Shown here piece after piece: positions 14,445 through 22,750 of a stretch of DNA of 47,478 bases. This DNA comes from Bugula neritina (Eukaryota > Bryozoa > Gymnolaemata > Cheilostomatida > Bugulidae), in assembly GCA_964035545.1 (NCBI GenBank), contig CAXIUT010000004.1:1-47478 (forward strand). The letters are read 5' to 3'. How positions within the stretch are numbered: the stretch's first letter is position 1; each line of letters begins with the position of its first letter. Made by a program: the position numbers and the translations under genes. The notes under the pieces were generated by a model, which saw nothing but the letters and a program-made list of their open reading frames with translations, was not told the DNA's origin and searched no databases.

Positions 14445-15054
14445 ATGATGACACTTATTTTATTTTTGACATTTATAGGTACTGCTGTGCTGGGACGCAT
14501 GTTTTTTCAGTACCGACTAACCGGTGATCACGGTATACGCCCAGCAGGAAAAGACTCCCCTCCGCTTCAAATAGCCGCCAGCGTACTGCTGGTGCTATCT
14601 GCTTTATTGATTTTATTCTATACGCTTGGGCAGGCACTCGGCTATCTGCATGCTAATTTTGAGCCAAGCTATTTCCAGCGCTTCGGCGGCTATCTCTTGT
14701 ACATTGTGGGCCTCGTACTGGTTCTGGTCGCGCAGTACCTGGCGCATTGGGGTTGATCCTGATGAAAAAACGGAGTTAATTACACAGGGGTTATTCAGGC
14801 ACATCAGAAACCCCATTTATACCGGGCTGTTTATTGGCGGTATTGGATTGTTACTGATTAGCCCTTCATTCATTTTGTGCATTGGCTTGTTGCTGGGCTA
14901 TATCGCGGTGGAATTGTTTGTTAGGAAAGTGGAAGAGCCTTATTTGCAGGAACAGTTTGGATCAGAATATTCATCTTGGTTGCATTCAACACCTCGCTAT
15001 TTCCCCAAACTCTATTCACGCAAAAGTTCATCCAAAGCAGGACAATCATTATGA
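14445..15054 (+). pseudogene. Isoprenylcysteine methyltransferase-like protein, frameshifted
   Basis: A broken copy of the gene at 32501-33091. The first 100 codons are intact (FQYRLTGDHGIRPAGKDSPP, four hydrophobic segments), then 14 bases that are present in the paralogue are missing near 14738-14739. The frame shifts and stops at 14756. The rest continues in another frame to 15054 with the S-adenosylmethionine-binding region (RNPIYTGLFIGG, then VRKVEEPYL). The end overlaps the reverse-strand merR gene by 43 bases. The MerR-type promoter in front is retained, so decay is probably recent. Confidence 0.88.
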
Positions 15055-15401
15055 TTTCCCTGTTCACACGCTGTAGACAATTGGGTTAGTGCTTTTTTTA
15101 TATGCTTAATCTCTTTGAGTTTTTTATTAAGTGCGACAATTTGTTTATTCACCATCTCATGAACTTTATCGCAGGAATCATCTTTAATATCTATCAGCTG
15201 CACCAATTCAAATATTTCATTCTGTGAAAAACCTAATGAACGCGCCCGACGCACCAGCCGCAAATACTGCAAGTGCCTATCTGAATAATCCCTATAGCCA
15301 TTAGGTTTACGCGCTGACACAGGAATCAATCCTACTTTTTCATAGTACCGCACAGTTTCAATGTGGCAGCCTACCGCCTGGGCGAGTTCTCCGATTCTCA
15401 T
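15012..15401 (-). CDS. MerR-family regulator, divalent-metal type
   Basis: A 129-residue regulator with the MerR winged helix at the N-terminus (MRIGELAQAVGCHIETVRYYE, then NGYRDYSDRHL) and a dimerisation helix. The metal-site cysteines are Cys77, Cys112 and Cys120 (DDSC, TACEQGNHNDCPAL). A Cys at position 77 is typical of sensors for divalent ions (Hg, Pb, Cd, Zn), whereas Cu(I) sensors have Ser there. It is divergent from the mer-like cluster and its start lies within the shared promoter, the classical merR arrangement. It probably controls that promoter and, by operator similarity, those at 14410, 32463 and 27065. The exact metal cannot be read from sequence. Confidence 0.88.
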   Translation of the reverse strand: MRIGELAQAVGCHIETVRYYEKVGLIPVSARKPNGYRDYSDRHLQYLRLVRRARSLGFSQNEIFELVQLIDIKDDSCDKVHEMVNKQIVALNKKLKEIKHIKKALTQLSTACEQGNHNDCPALDELLRE

Positions 15402-15402
15402 A

Positions 15403-15433
15403 TTGACCTCATAGCAACTATGAGGTTTAACAT
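15403..15433 (+). promoter_or_regulatory. MerR-type promoter of the mer-like cluster
   Basis: TTGACC (15403-15408) and TAACAT (15428-15433) are 19 bp apart. Between them lies a perfect inverted repeat, ACCTCATA-gcaac-TATGAGGT (15406-15426). The spacing and operator are those of MerR-activated promoters. It is divergent from the merR start at 15401. Confidence 0.9.
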
Positions 15434-15520
15434 AACAGATGTTGGAAACATGACAACGTTGATTCTACAACAAAGCCTCGTATTTTCTCCAAAACGACGG
15501 CTTTTACCGGAGTAAATAAA

Positions 15521-15814
15521 ATGCGCAACTCGAAACTCAAACTCACCTTAACCGCAGTCGTTCTGGTGGGTAGTGCCGCCCTCTTCTCAGCCTTTGCCTA
15601 TGGGGAAGGTGCCGACATGATGGCCGACCATTCTGAACGCAATGGCATGATGTCCTCACACGATATGAAGGATATGGGTGGCATGATGGGTATGATGAAA
15701 GACATGATGTCTGATATGTCCCCTGAAGACCGTAAGGCCATGACCAAGGCGTGTATGAAAATGATGCGAAGGCATAGTGGCATGAAAGATAACACAACAG
15801 ACGACAATGAATAA
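15521..15814 (+). CDS. Met-rich periplasmic protein
   Basis: A 97-residue protein with a signal peptide (residues 1-27, ending AFAYG). The mature part is very rich in Met, with some His and Asp (GGMMGMMKDMMSDMSPEDRK, then CMKMMRRHSGMK), as in metal-binding periplasmic proteins. GGAG stands 8 bases before the ATG. It is the first gene behind the MerR-type promoter and overlaps merT by 8 bases. I do not recognise a named family. A metal buffer feeding the transporter is inference. Confidence 0.75.
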   Translation: MRNSKLKLTLTAVVLVGSAALFSAFAYGEGADMMADHSERNGMMSSHDMKDMGGMMGMMKDMMSDMSPEDRKAMTKACMKMMRRHSGMKDNTTDDNE

Positions 15815-16157
15815 TAATGCTAAGTGGGCGGCGTTAGGTGGTCTGGGCGCTGCTATCGGCTCTACAGCGTGCTGCATACTCCCGCTGGTCTTGTTTAGCT
15901 TAGGCATCAGCGGCGCATGGATAGGCACACTTACCAGCCTGAATCAGTACCAACCTTGGTTTGTTGCTGTCGCGTTGCTGTGCTTTGCTGTGGGGTTTTA
16001 CTGGGTCTATTTCAAACCCAAAGCCCAATGTGAACCGGATAGCTACTGCGCAAAGCCTGCTTCCAACCGCATCGTTAAAATTGTTTTATGGCTCTCACTG
16101 GCACTGATCGTTTTAGCACTGGCATTCCCCTTAATAGCTCCTTTGTTTTTAACGTAA
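15807..16157 (+). CDS. merT: MerT-like metal ion transporter
   Basis: A 116-residue inner-membrane protein with three hydrophobic segments. The first contains the vicinal pair GSTACCILP, and a loop pair (QCEPDSYC) lies between segments two and three, as in MerT. MerT receives Hg(II) from MerP and passes it inward. Here no mercuric reductase follows, so the imported ion or the direction of transport is open. It overlaps the upstream gene and lies 13 bases before merP. Confidence 0.85.
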   Translation: MNNNAKWAALGGLGAAIGSTACCILPLVLFSLGISGAWIGTLTSLNQYQPWFVAVALLCFAVGFYWVYFKPKAQCEPDSYCAKPASNRIVKIVLWLSLALIVLALAFPLIAPLFLT

Positions 16158-16170
16158 TGGAATCAATCAA

Positions 16171-16491
16171 ATGAACAGCATGAAATCACTGATCTTGAGT
16201 TTTTTAGCACTGATACTGCTATCAACGAATTTACTCTATGCAAATGATTCAAGTGTCAGCACAGAAAAATCCGTCACGCTGACCGTTGAGAAAATGACTT
16301 GTGTCAGCTGTCCCTACATCGTCAAAAAGTCACTGACCCAGACAGAAGGCGTTCAAAGCGCCGAGGTCATTTTTGACGAAAAGAAAGCAATTGTTGTTTT
16401 TGATGAAAGTAAAACCAGCGTGGAACAGCTGATTGCTGCCACCACCAATGTCGGCTTTCCTTCAGAACTGGTGGAGACTGAAACCAATTGA
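16171..16491 (+). CDS. merP: MerP-like periplasmic metal-binding protein
   Basis: A 106-residue protein with a signal peptide (ending LLYAND) and a heavy-metal-associated (HMA) domain. The metal site reads KMTCVSCPYIVKKSL, the GMTCxxC motif of MerP and copper chaperones. In the family it binds the ion in the periplasm and hands it to MerT. A second Met at 16180 is an alternative start. The stop overlaps the TTG start of the next gene. Confidence 0.88.
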   Translation: MNSMKSLILSFLALILLSTNLLYANDSSVSTEKSVTLTVEKMTCVSCPYIVKKSLTQTEGVQSAEVIFDEKKAIVVFDESKTSVEQLIAATTNVGFPSELVETETN

Positions 16492-16700
16492 GTAAGAAAT
16501 TAATTTACACAGGCGTTATTGGCGCTGTGTTAGCCGCTGCCTGCTGCGTGACACCTTTATTACCGATCACACTAACAGCTGTGGGTTTAACTGGCCTGTT
16601 GGGCGTGTTGTATAAGGATGCGGTTTTATTACCGGCAATGGGCATTTTCATTTTGATAGCGGGGTATGGATTTTGGCGACAACAACAGCAAAAACAGTAA
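16488..16700 (+). CDS. merF: MerF-like small metal transporter
   Basis: A 70-residue membrane protein with two hydrophobic segments and a vicinal Cys pair in the first (AAACCVTPLLP), the plan of MerF. The start is TTG within a TTGA overlap with merP, with GGAG 11 bases upstream. Having both a MerT-like and a MerF-like transporter in one cluster gives two parallel import routes. Confidence 0.82.
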   Translation: MSKKLIYTGVIGAVLAAACCVTPLLPITLTAVGLTGLLGVLYKDAVLLPAMGIFILIAGYGFWRQQQQKQ

Positions 16701-16906
16701 TACCTGATTCGGATATTACGTGCCCTGAGTGCGGGCATACTGAGACTGAGACCATGCCTACTGATGCCTGTCAGTGGTTCTATGACTGTAAAGGTTGTAA
16801 TGCTTTGCTCAAACCCAAGGCGGGGGATTGCTGCGTATATTGCTCTTATGGCACCGTTGCCTGTCCGCCGATACAGGAGGGTGATAGCTGCTGCTCGGCT
16901 GGGTGA
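16673..16906 (+). CDS. GDCCVxC-domain metal-resistance protein
   Basis: A 77-residue cytoplasmic protein rich in cysteine. It carries the signature GDCCVYCSYGTVACPPIQ, an N-terminal CPECGH knuckle, and METMPTDACQWFYDC-like context (ETMPTDACQWFYDCKGC) seen in the GDCCVxC family that travels with mer genes; some members have selenocysteine in the motif. The start is TTG at 16673, overlapping merF by 28 bases. It probably binds soft metal in the cytoplasm. Without merA in the cluster it may be the final ligand. Confidence 0.85.
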   Translation: MATTTAKTVIPDSDITCPECGHTETETMPTDACQWFYDCKGCNALLKPKAGDCCVYCSYGTVACPPIQEGDSCCSAG

Positions 16907-16928
16907 AACTAGTTTTTAACAAAAAAAT

Positions 16929-18184
16929 CTCTGTACACGACATTTTTATAAAACTCCCGCAGGATAGCGAATGTTGACACCCTCGGCATCCTTCCCAATC
17001 CAGCTGGGTGGACACCAGAATAGCATCAACAACCTCAGCATTTCCGGCTCATCGGGTATGGCTCCAATGAGTTTGTCAGCCAGATAATCCAAACCATAGC
17101 GGAACAAGCTTTTCTCGGGGCGTCCATGATTTTTGATTTTCAGCGGTTTGACCACTTTGGCTTTCCATTCGCCGGTCTTGTGCGCCCAGCAGAACGCAAT
17201 CGCCAACAATGCCATCATTTTCTTTATCCGGTAATAGTGCGTGATCCGTGTATCTTCCATGTTAAAACCGCGCCCCTTTAAACATTGGAAGAGATGTTCA
17301 ATTTCCCAACGCAAACTGTATACCGCTAACGGATCAGCCAGCTTGCGGTTGCTGGCAAGAATCAAGAATTCGCCATCATCCAGGCGTAATGCACTCAGAT
17401 AAACCGGCTGACCACTGATGTGGCGCGGTTTGCGCAACACCGTTGATTCGCCGATAGCCAGTGACCAGAACAATGACTTAACTGGCTTCCCCTGCTGACA
17501 CGGGTAGGCATAATGCTGGTTGCCCTTCATGCGGATGAGAAAGGGAATCTCCTGCTGATTCAGCCAGCCCCACCAGTCTTCACCAATAAACTCACGATCA
17601 CCCAGAACCCCCTGGATGCAGCCACCACCAAACTGGCTGATAAAGCGTTTGAGCATGGCGATGCGCTCGCGCTGGCTGGAATTGCCTTTCTTATTCAGCA
17701 CCAGCCAGTAGATTGGAATGGCAGCACCCTTGTAAACAATGCCCAGCGTCAGCAGATTTAGGTTTTTCTTGCCCCATTGCCAGTTCGTCCGATCCAGTGT
17801 GAGATAAAACGCCTCCCGATCAAAACCAAAAAGGCTGATGATCAGCCGGGCCAGCGCATCATAGTCAAAGTACACCTCGCTAAAAAAGCGTTGGAGACGA
17901 CGATAACGGGACTCCACGTCGGTTTCACCGCCCATAGCAACCGCCAGGCGACTTAAATCCATACGCTGGATGCGGAGCAACGCCAATAACATACTGACAA
18001 AGCAGACCAAGCGGGCTTGCCCCAGCCCAGGTGATCTTTTAGGCTGTCTTGTAGTCCGTCGGCTAATTTCATGGCAATCTCCTGTTTCGTCGCAAGAGAG
18101 TGCAGCAGAAGGTCGGCGGACTTTCAATTTTGTCCGATAACAGCACTTTAAATCAATGGGTTACGCGTTTTGTCGTGTACAGAG
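16929..18184. mobile_element. Complete IS4-family insertion sequence
   Basis: A 1256-bp element with 14-bp perfect terminal inverted repeats (CTCTGTACACGACA at 16929-16942 and its complement at 18171-18184). It is flanked by an exact 9-bp target duplication, CAAAAAAAT, at 16920-16928 and 18185-18193. One reverse-strand transposase fills it. It sits just behind the mer-like cluster. The intact duplication shows it arrived by simple transposition without later rearrangement. Confidence 0.95.
16946..18127 (-). CDS. IS4-family DDE transposase (possible N-terminal frameshift)
   Basis: The catalytic core is intact: LDRTNW (first Asp), GDREFIG (second Asp), and the YREK signature Y-x2-R-x3-E-x6-K in YSLRWEIEHLFQCLKGRGF. 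The open frame begins only at a TTG (18127) with an implausible Arg/Ser-rich start. An ATG at 18072 in another frame opens a more natural N-terminus (MKLADGLQDSLK) that would join the main frame if one G were added to the GGG run at 18026-18028. So this is either a frameshifted, inactive copy or a sequencing error in a homopolymer. Confidence 0.85.
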   Translation of the reverse strand: MKVRRPSAALSCDETGDCHEISRRTTRQPKRSPGLGQARLVCFVSMLLALLRIQRMDLSRLAVAMGGETDVESRYRRLQRFFSEVYFDYDALARLIISLFGFDREAFYLTLDRTNWQWGKKNLNLLTLGIVYKGAAIPIYWLVLNKKGNSSQRERIAMLKRFISQFGGGCIQGVLGDREFIGEDWWGWLNQQEIPFLIRMKGNQHYAYPCQQGKPVKSLFWSLAIGESTVLRKPRHISGQPVYLSALRLDDGEFLILASNRKLADPLAVYSLRWEIEHLFQCLKGRGFNMEDTRITHYYRIKKMMALLAIAFCWAHKTGEWKAKVVKPLKIKNHGRPEKSLFRYGLDYLADKLIGAIPDEPEMLRLLMLFWCPPSWIGKDAEGVNIRYPAGVL

Positions 18185-18272
18185 CAAAAAAATGTATTTC
18201 TTATGGACAAATGGATACTATCTTATTTGAGTCTTTCTGATTGAATTCAATGAATGCTGAGAGCATAAGTTA

Positions 18273-18884
18273 ATGAGAATATTATTAAAATCAATTCATG
18301 TATTATATGTAATTCTTTGCATGGTTTTTATCTCAGGCCTTTTCTTTTTTTTGTTTCAATACAATCATGGTAGTGATTTGAACTATATAGATAGGTTGGG
18401 ATTTTTTATCACTATTATTCCAATAGTTTTATTTTTTATTGTAAGAATGGCTTTAGTTTTAAGTAGTTATGCAGAAAAATATGAATTTTATGATACGATA
18501 ATTATTACCATAGCAGTATCATTAATAATATTTCCCAGCTTAACGTCTCATCACTGGATAGAAAATAGCTGTTCTAAAAAACAAGAAGGAAGAATAGTAA
18601 CCACAACCAAGTTATATAGAAACTATTTCTTCGACTACTTTAGATACTCTGATAAAAAACAAAAGGAAAACTTCATGACAATAGGTGATTTTTGTCTCTC
18701 TTACAATAACCTTATATCCAAACCAACAGCAAAAAATAAAATGGAAACAATAGGCAAAGCACCTGTTAGTGAAATTATATTTAATTTAACATACTTATCT
18801 TTTTTAGAGCGCGCATTTGATTTTGGGGGAAATGGCTTGTCAGAAAGAAAAGCACCGTTTATTAAGAAAATGGATAACCTTTAG
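18273..18884 (+). CDS. AT-rich orphan membrane protein
   Basis: A 203-residue protein I do not recognise. Three hydrophobic segments fill the first 100 residues (VLYVILCMVFISGLFFFLF, then FFITIIPIVLFFIV, then IIITIAVSLIIFPSL). The rest is polar and probably on one side of the membrane. The gene is much richer in A and T than its neighbours, using ATA and AAA heavily, which suggests foreign origin. It is flanked by the insertion sequence on the left and a 288-base gap on the right and shares no operon. The ATG has only a weak ribosome site. Confidence 0.65.
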   Translation: MRILLKSIHVLYVILCMVFISGLFFFLFQYNHGSDLNYIDRLGFFITIIPIVLFFIVRMALVLSSYAEKYEFYDTIIITIAVSLIIFPSLTSHHWIENSCSKKQEGRIVTTTKLYRNYFFDYFRYSDKKQKENFMTIGDFCLSYNNLISKPTAKNKMETIGKAPVSEIIFNLTYLSFLERAFDFGGNGLSERKAPFIKKMDNL

Positions 18885-19066
18885 AAAATTGGAGCTAAGC
18901 TATGTTTGTCACCGCTTGCTAGCTTCCAGCCACTAGAGCATCAGGCATATCCAGTGTATGCACTAGTAATACCTGGCAGCAAGTCATAGCACACCGTTGG
19001 TTTTCCAATGATCCACTGCTAATGAGTCATCATTACAAAATCGTAATTTCCACGTGTTAGGAACTG

Positions 19067-19097
19067 CTAACCCTATCCCTTGCTTGAAAGGTATGAT
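19067..19097 (+). promoter_or_regulatory. Possible MerR/CueR-type promoter
   Basis: TATGAT (19092-19097) is preceded after exactly 19 bp by CTAACC (19067-19072), a weak -35. Between them ATCCCTT-gcttg-AAAGGTAT is an imperfect inverted repeat like copper-type operators. It would drive the 19173-23422 genes. Much weaker than the other five promoters. The rest of 18885-19172 holds only a small CCTC/GAGG repeat next to the ribosome site. Confidence 0.35.
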
Positions 19098-19172
19098 CGT
19101 GGGACGCTGTGAGAGGTGCCTGGGCAGATGTTGATAGCACTGAATTTTTATCCTCGGTGGTGAGGATTACAA

Positions 19173-20222
19173 ATGATAAAACTAAGGAAATTGACAAGAA
19201 TGAGAAAATTAAACTTTTACCTCAAATTCATGTTCATAGCTATTTTTAGTGCAATGAGCGTGTCTCAGGCTGTCATCGCAAAAGATGAAACCCTGTTTCA
19301 GTTAGATGGTAATGACTATCAGGCTTCAGATTTTTCATTGTTGTTTCAGCAGTCACTGTATGACATCGAACTGAAATATTATAAAGACCGTGTCAATCTG
19401 GTTGATCGGGCTTTATTGGAGCTGGAATTAAAAAATACGATTGAAACAAGCGGCAAGTCAGAACGAGAAGTTGCTATCGAACTGTTTGATGTGACTGAGC
19501 CGACTGACGATGAAGCAAAGGCTTTTTATGAGAAAAACAAAGCCAATATTGACCAGCCCTTCGATGAGGTTAAAGATAGAATTATTGCATTCATTAGGGA
19601 AGAGGCACAGAGCAATAAACAAAGGGCTTTATTAGAAAGCATTAAACATGACAATATTTTAACCTTAAATTTTAGTTTACCGATTCCACCACTGGTAGAT
19701 ATAGCGACGGAAGCTTATCCCTCCAAAGGGGCAGATAATGCTAAAGCGGTATTGGTCGAATTTGCTGACTTCCAGTGTCCACACTGTAAACAGGCCAGCT
19801 CAGCACTGACAACCGTTTTGGCAAAGTTTAAGGATGATTTAAAAATTATTTACATGGATTTTCCTGTTAATCCTTCTGGCATTTCCCGCAAGGTAGCAGA
19901 AGGCGCAGCCTGTGCCGGTCAACAAGATAAGTTCTGGGAATACCATGACCTCGCCTTCGCCCAGCAATCAGAATTGACGGCTGATTCCGTGCTGGCGCTA
20001 GCTGAAGCGGCGCAGTTGGACAGCAGCGCATTCAGGGCGTGTCTGGCGTCAGATTTTCCAGCTCAGCATGTTGAAAAGGCTGAAGCAGAGGGTCTTCGCC
20101 TTGGCGTTGATTCCACACCCACATTGTTTTTGAATGGCCGTCGTTTGCATCTGCATAATATGGAAGAAGAATTACCCGCAGAAATTGAAAAAATACTCGC
20201 GGATGCCGACTCAGCCAGCTAA
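19173..20222 (+). CDS. SurA-like/DsbA-like thioredoxin-fold protein
   Basis: A 349-residue secreted protein. After a signal region (to about residue 36), residues about 105-160 resemble the N-terminal helices of SurA/PpiD-type chaperones (TEPTDDEAKAFYEKNKANID). Residues about 190-345 are a DsbA-like thioredoxin fold with CPHC at 202-205 and the cis-proline motif STPTLFLNG. The domain order suggests a periplasmic protein that oxidises or isomerises disulphides while holding unfolded clients. GAGG stands 6 bases before the ATG. It leads a rightward gene group with DUF3703 and SCO. Confidence 0.82.
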   Translation: MIKLRKLTRMRKLNFYLKFMFIAIFSAMSVSQAVIAKDETLFQLDGNDYQASDFSLLFQQSLYDIELKYYKDRVNLVDRALLELELKNTIETSGKSEREVAIELFDVTEPTDDEAKAFYEKNKANIDQPFDEVKDRIIAFIREEAQSNKQRALLESIKHDNILTLNFSLPIPPLVDIATEAYPSKGADNAKAVLVEFADFQCPHCKQASSALTTVLAKFKDDLKIIYMDFPVNPSGISRKVAEGAACAGQQDKFWEYHDLAFAQQSELTADSVLALAEAAQLDSSAFRACLASDFPAQHVEKAEAEGLRLGVDSTPTLFLNGRRLHLHNMEEELPAEIEKILADADSAS

Positions 20223-20259
20223 CACGCTATGTCCTACTCATGCGACAGAGAGATCAGTT

Positions 20260-20622
20260 ATGAGCAATTTTGCAAAGAAAATCACACCCTACGTGGAAGC
20301 TGAGTTTGAAGCCGCCCAAAAGGCGCGGGCGGAAAATAAGCCAGACCTCGAATTCAGACACCTGGAGAACGCTCATGTGTTGGGGCAGTCTTCGACATAC
20401 TGGCACACACTGACCCATTGCAAAATGTTGGCCTGGTCGATAAGAAATAAAGCCTTGCGTGAATGTTTGGGGCAGGCGTTCAGAATCGTTGGTGCCGCCA
20501 CCAAAACTGCCATTGGCTTAGTGCCGGAAGGCAATACCGGAGGGGCTAATATTAGCCCGTTCAAGCGCCTACCCGTCCCCGATAAATTGGCAACCATTAT
20601 CCAACTGGCGAAAACAGCGTGA
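20260..20622 (+). CDS. DUF3703 family protein
   Basis: A 120-residue cytoplasmic protein with the DUF3703 pattern: EFRHLENAHVLGQSSTYWH, HCKMLAWSIR, and EGNTGGANISPFKRLPVPD near the end. The His/Cys residues of the middle segment are conserved in that family, which often sits beside mercury or copper resistance genes. Its function is not established. The start at 20260 was chosen over an upstream one inside the preceding gene. Its stop overlaps the GTG start of the SCO gene. Confidence 0.85.
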   Translation: MSNFAKKITPYVEAEFEAAQKARAENKPDLEFRHLENAHVLGQSSTYWHTLTHCKMLAWSIRNKALRECLGQAFRIVGAATKTAIGLVPEGNTGGANISPFKRLPVPDKLATIIQLAKTA

Positions 20623-21230
20623 TAAAAAAACCTATATTACTGTTGATTGCCTGCTTAACCGTGGGCATTAGCTTTGCTGTGGCACTGTTGGTGTTCAACA
20701 CGTCCAACCAGTCTCAGTCAACGTTAACCCCCATTGCGGGGAAAAGCTTTGGTGGTGACTTTACGCTGAAAACAGGGGATGGTAAGCCCGTCAGCCTGAG
20801 CGACTACCGGGGGAAAGTCGTACTGATGTATTTTGGCTATGCGTCCTGCCCGGATGTTTGTCCTACCTCAATGGCGTTGCTGGGAACAGCGCTGAAAAGA
20901 CTGGAGGCTGAAGAAGTGGCACAGATACAAGGTCTGTTTATCAGCGTAGATCCTGAACGCGATCAGGGCGAGAAATTAACGGCCTATGCGCAATACTTTC
21001 ATCCTAATTTTACCGGGGTGACCGGTACTTTGGCAGAGCTGAAACAGGTAGCAAAACAGTATGGCAGCTTCTTTGGCAAGGCCGATGAGTCCTCCTCGTC
21101 ATTGGGTTATTTAGTTGATCACTCGTCCCGGACTTATGTTATTGGTAAAGAGGGTCAACTAGCACATTTACTGCCGCACGATAAAACGATACCTGAAGTA
21201 GTAACGGCAATAAGAGCGGCGTTAAAATGA
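20619..21230 (+). CDS. SCO1/SenC family copper chaperone (copy 1)
   Basis: A 203-residue protein with one N-terminal membrane anchor and a thioredoxin-like SCO domain. The copper site is present: CPDVCP (about residues 87-92) and the distal His in LVDHSSRTYVIG; FISVDPERD is also typical. SCO proteins bring Cu to cytochrome oxidase or act as thiol reductases. GTG start overlapping the DUF3703 stop (GTGA). A second SCO gene is at 24581-25174, so the two may serve different partners. Confidence 0.92.
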   Translation: MIKKPILLLIACLTVGISFAVALLVFNTSNQSQSTLTPIAGKSFGGDFTLKTGDGKPVSLSDYRGKVVLMYFGYASCPDVCPTSMALLGTALKRLEAEEVAQIQGLFISVDPERDQGEKLTAYAQYFHPNFTGVTGTLAELKQVAKQYGSFFGKADESSSSLGYLVDHSSRTYVIGKEGQLAHLLPHDKTIPEVVTAIRAALK

Positions 21231-21329
21231 AATACTGCACTCATAAAAATAGACATACTGGAACACTTAAAATCAACAGCCAACTTCAGTTTGGAAATTT
21301 CATTAGCTGTAATGCAGAGGGTATAATAT

Positions 21330-21923
21330 ATGGAACGCGTAATGAAAAACTTAGGATGGATTGTCGCATTATTTATATTTGGCCCATCTAATGCCTTTGC
21401 TCATGCCGGTGAAGGCGTTGCTGGTGGCTTAATCAGCGGCGCACTTCATCCTCTTGCCGGATTGGATCATGTGGCAGCGATGGTTGCTGTGGGTATTTTA
21501 GGGGCCTTTTTAGGACGCCCTGCAATCTGGGTATTACCAGTTGTGTTTCCATTGGTTATGACCCTGGGTGGGGTAATGGGCATTATAGGCATTCCGGTGC
21601 CTGGAATTGAAACGGGTATTGCCCTGTCATCTATTGTACTTGGTGTCATGATCGTTCTGGCTATCAAACCGCCGCTATGGATTGCCGCCATTATCGTTGC
21701 TGCCTTCGCTATTTTTCATGGTTATGCTCACGGCGCTGAGCTGCCCAATGCCGTCAATGCGTTGGCTTACAGCATGGGGTTTGTGGTGACAACAGGCTTG
21801 TTACATCTTGCCGGTATTGGGATTGGTGAACTTATCCGCTGGCCTTATGGCCTTACTGTTGCCCGAGGGGTTGGCGGGCTAATCGCATTAATCGGGCTTG
21901 GTTTTTTAACAGGTATTCTTTGA
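21330..21923 (+). CDS. HupE/UreJ family metal permease
   Basis: A 197-residue membrane protein with a cleavable signal (ending AFAHAGEG) and about six hydrophobic segments. It has the HupE motif HPLAGLDHVAAMVAVG and a second His-rich motif, FHGYAHGAELP. HupE/UreJ proteins take up Ni or Co. GAGGG stands 8 bases before the ATG at 21330. Followed after 24 bases by a DUF1007 gene. Confidence 0.9.
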   Translation: MERVMKNLGWIVALFIFGPSNAFAHAGEGVAGGLISGALHPLAGLDHVAAMVAVGILGAFLGRPAIWVLPVVFPLVMTLGGVMGIIGIPVPGIETGIALSSIVLGVMIVLAIKPPLWIAAIIVAAFAIFHGYAHGAELPNAVNALAYSMGFVVTTGLLHLAGIGIGELIRWPYGLTVARGVGGLIALIGLGFLTGIL

Positions 21924-21947
21924 CAATATGGTTAGTAGAGAAATTAA

Positions 21948-22553
21948 ATGAAGTATTCTGGTTTTTTAAAAAACAAAGTGTTACTGGTTTACTTAGCAAT
22001 ACTCTTTATCATGAATAATAGCTTTGCTGCTGGTTCTGCGTTTCACTATCAATTCGATTTAACCGCACGTTTAGTAACTACGGAAAAAGGTGAGCTTGCT
22101 GGTTTACAAATGAGTTGGCTTTATGACACTGAGACATCTTCTCTGTTTACGGATGGTGGAGACCTGTCTGCGGCGGATTTAAAAGGGCTTGCCGCTGATA
22201 TTTTTATGGGATTTCAAGAAGTTGGCTTTTTTACAAAAATTAATATCAACGGGCAGATAGTTGAACCAGGCAATGTAGAGCAATACAACCTCAATCTAAC
22301 TGAAGAAGCACGCTTGCAATTTAATATGTTACTTCCGCTGGCGTCTGCTGTGCCATTAAAAGAAAAATTGCTGGAAATTATTATATCTGACTCAAGCGCC
22401 ACTGGCCTGGTGACATTTAACTCCTCAGAGAACCTACAGTTAGATGAATCTTTAAAAAGCAGCTGTCAGGCTCCTCAACTAAAGCAATCTAAACTTGAAA
22501 CCATCGATGAACATGTTGAGACAGTGGAAATTATGACAGTAGATTGTCGCTAA
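21948..22553 (+). CDS. DUF1007 family periplasmic protein
   Basis: A 201-residue secreted protein with the DUF1007 layout: after the signal peptide, FHYQFDLTARLVTTEKGELA, LQMSWLYDTETSSLF, and VGFFTKININGQIVEPGN. The family accompanies nickel/cobalt permeases and ABC systems and is thought to help with metal capture. The usual His just after the signal peptide is present here as AFHY. Placement behind HupE supports a metal-uptake role. Confidence 0.8.
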   Translation: MKYSGFLKNKVLLVYLAILFIMNNSFAAGSAFHYQFDLTARLVTTEKGELAGLQMSWLYDTETSSLFTDGGDLSAADLKGLAADIFMGFQEVGFFTKININGQIVEPGNVEQYNLNLTEEARLQFNMLLPLASAVPLKEKLLEIIISDSSATGLVTFNSSENLQLDESLKSSCQAPQLKQSKLETIDEHVETVEIMTVDCR

Positions 22554-22750
22554 ACGCTGGCTTGGAAGTATTACAGGTTTGAATACTCATGCTACCAACA
22601 TCTTCTTATGAAACAGAGTTATAAACGTGTTTTCTTAGTAATCGCCAGTGTCCTTATTGTGTTTTCCTTATCAAAATACATTATTTTCATGCTGATATTT
22701 TGATGCTGACCCGTAAGCACAGCCTCGTCTTTTTGAAATGGAAATGTATT

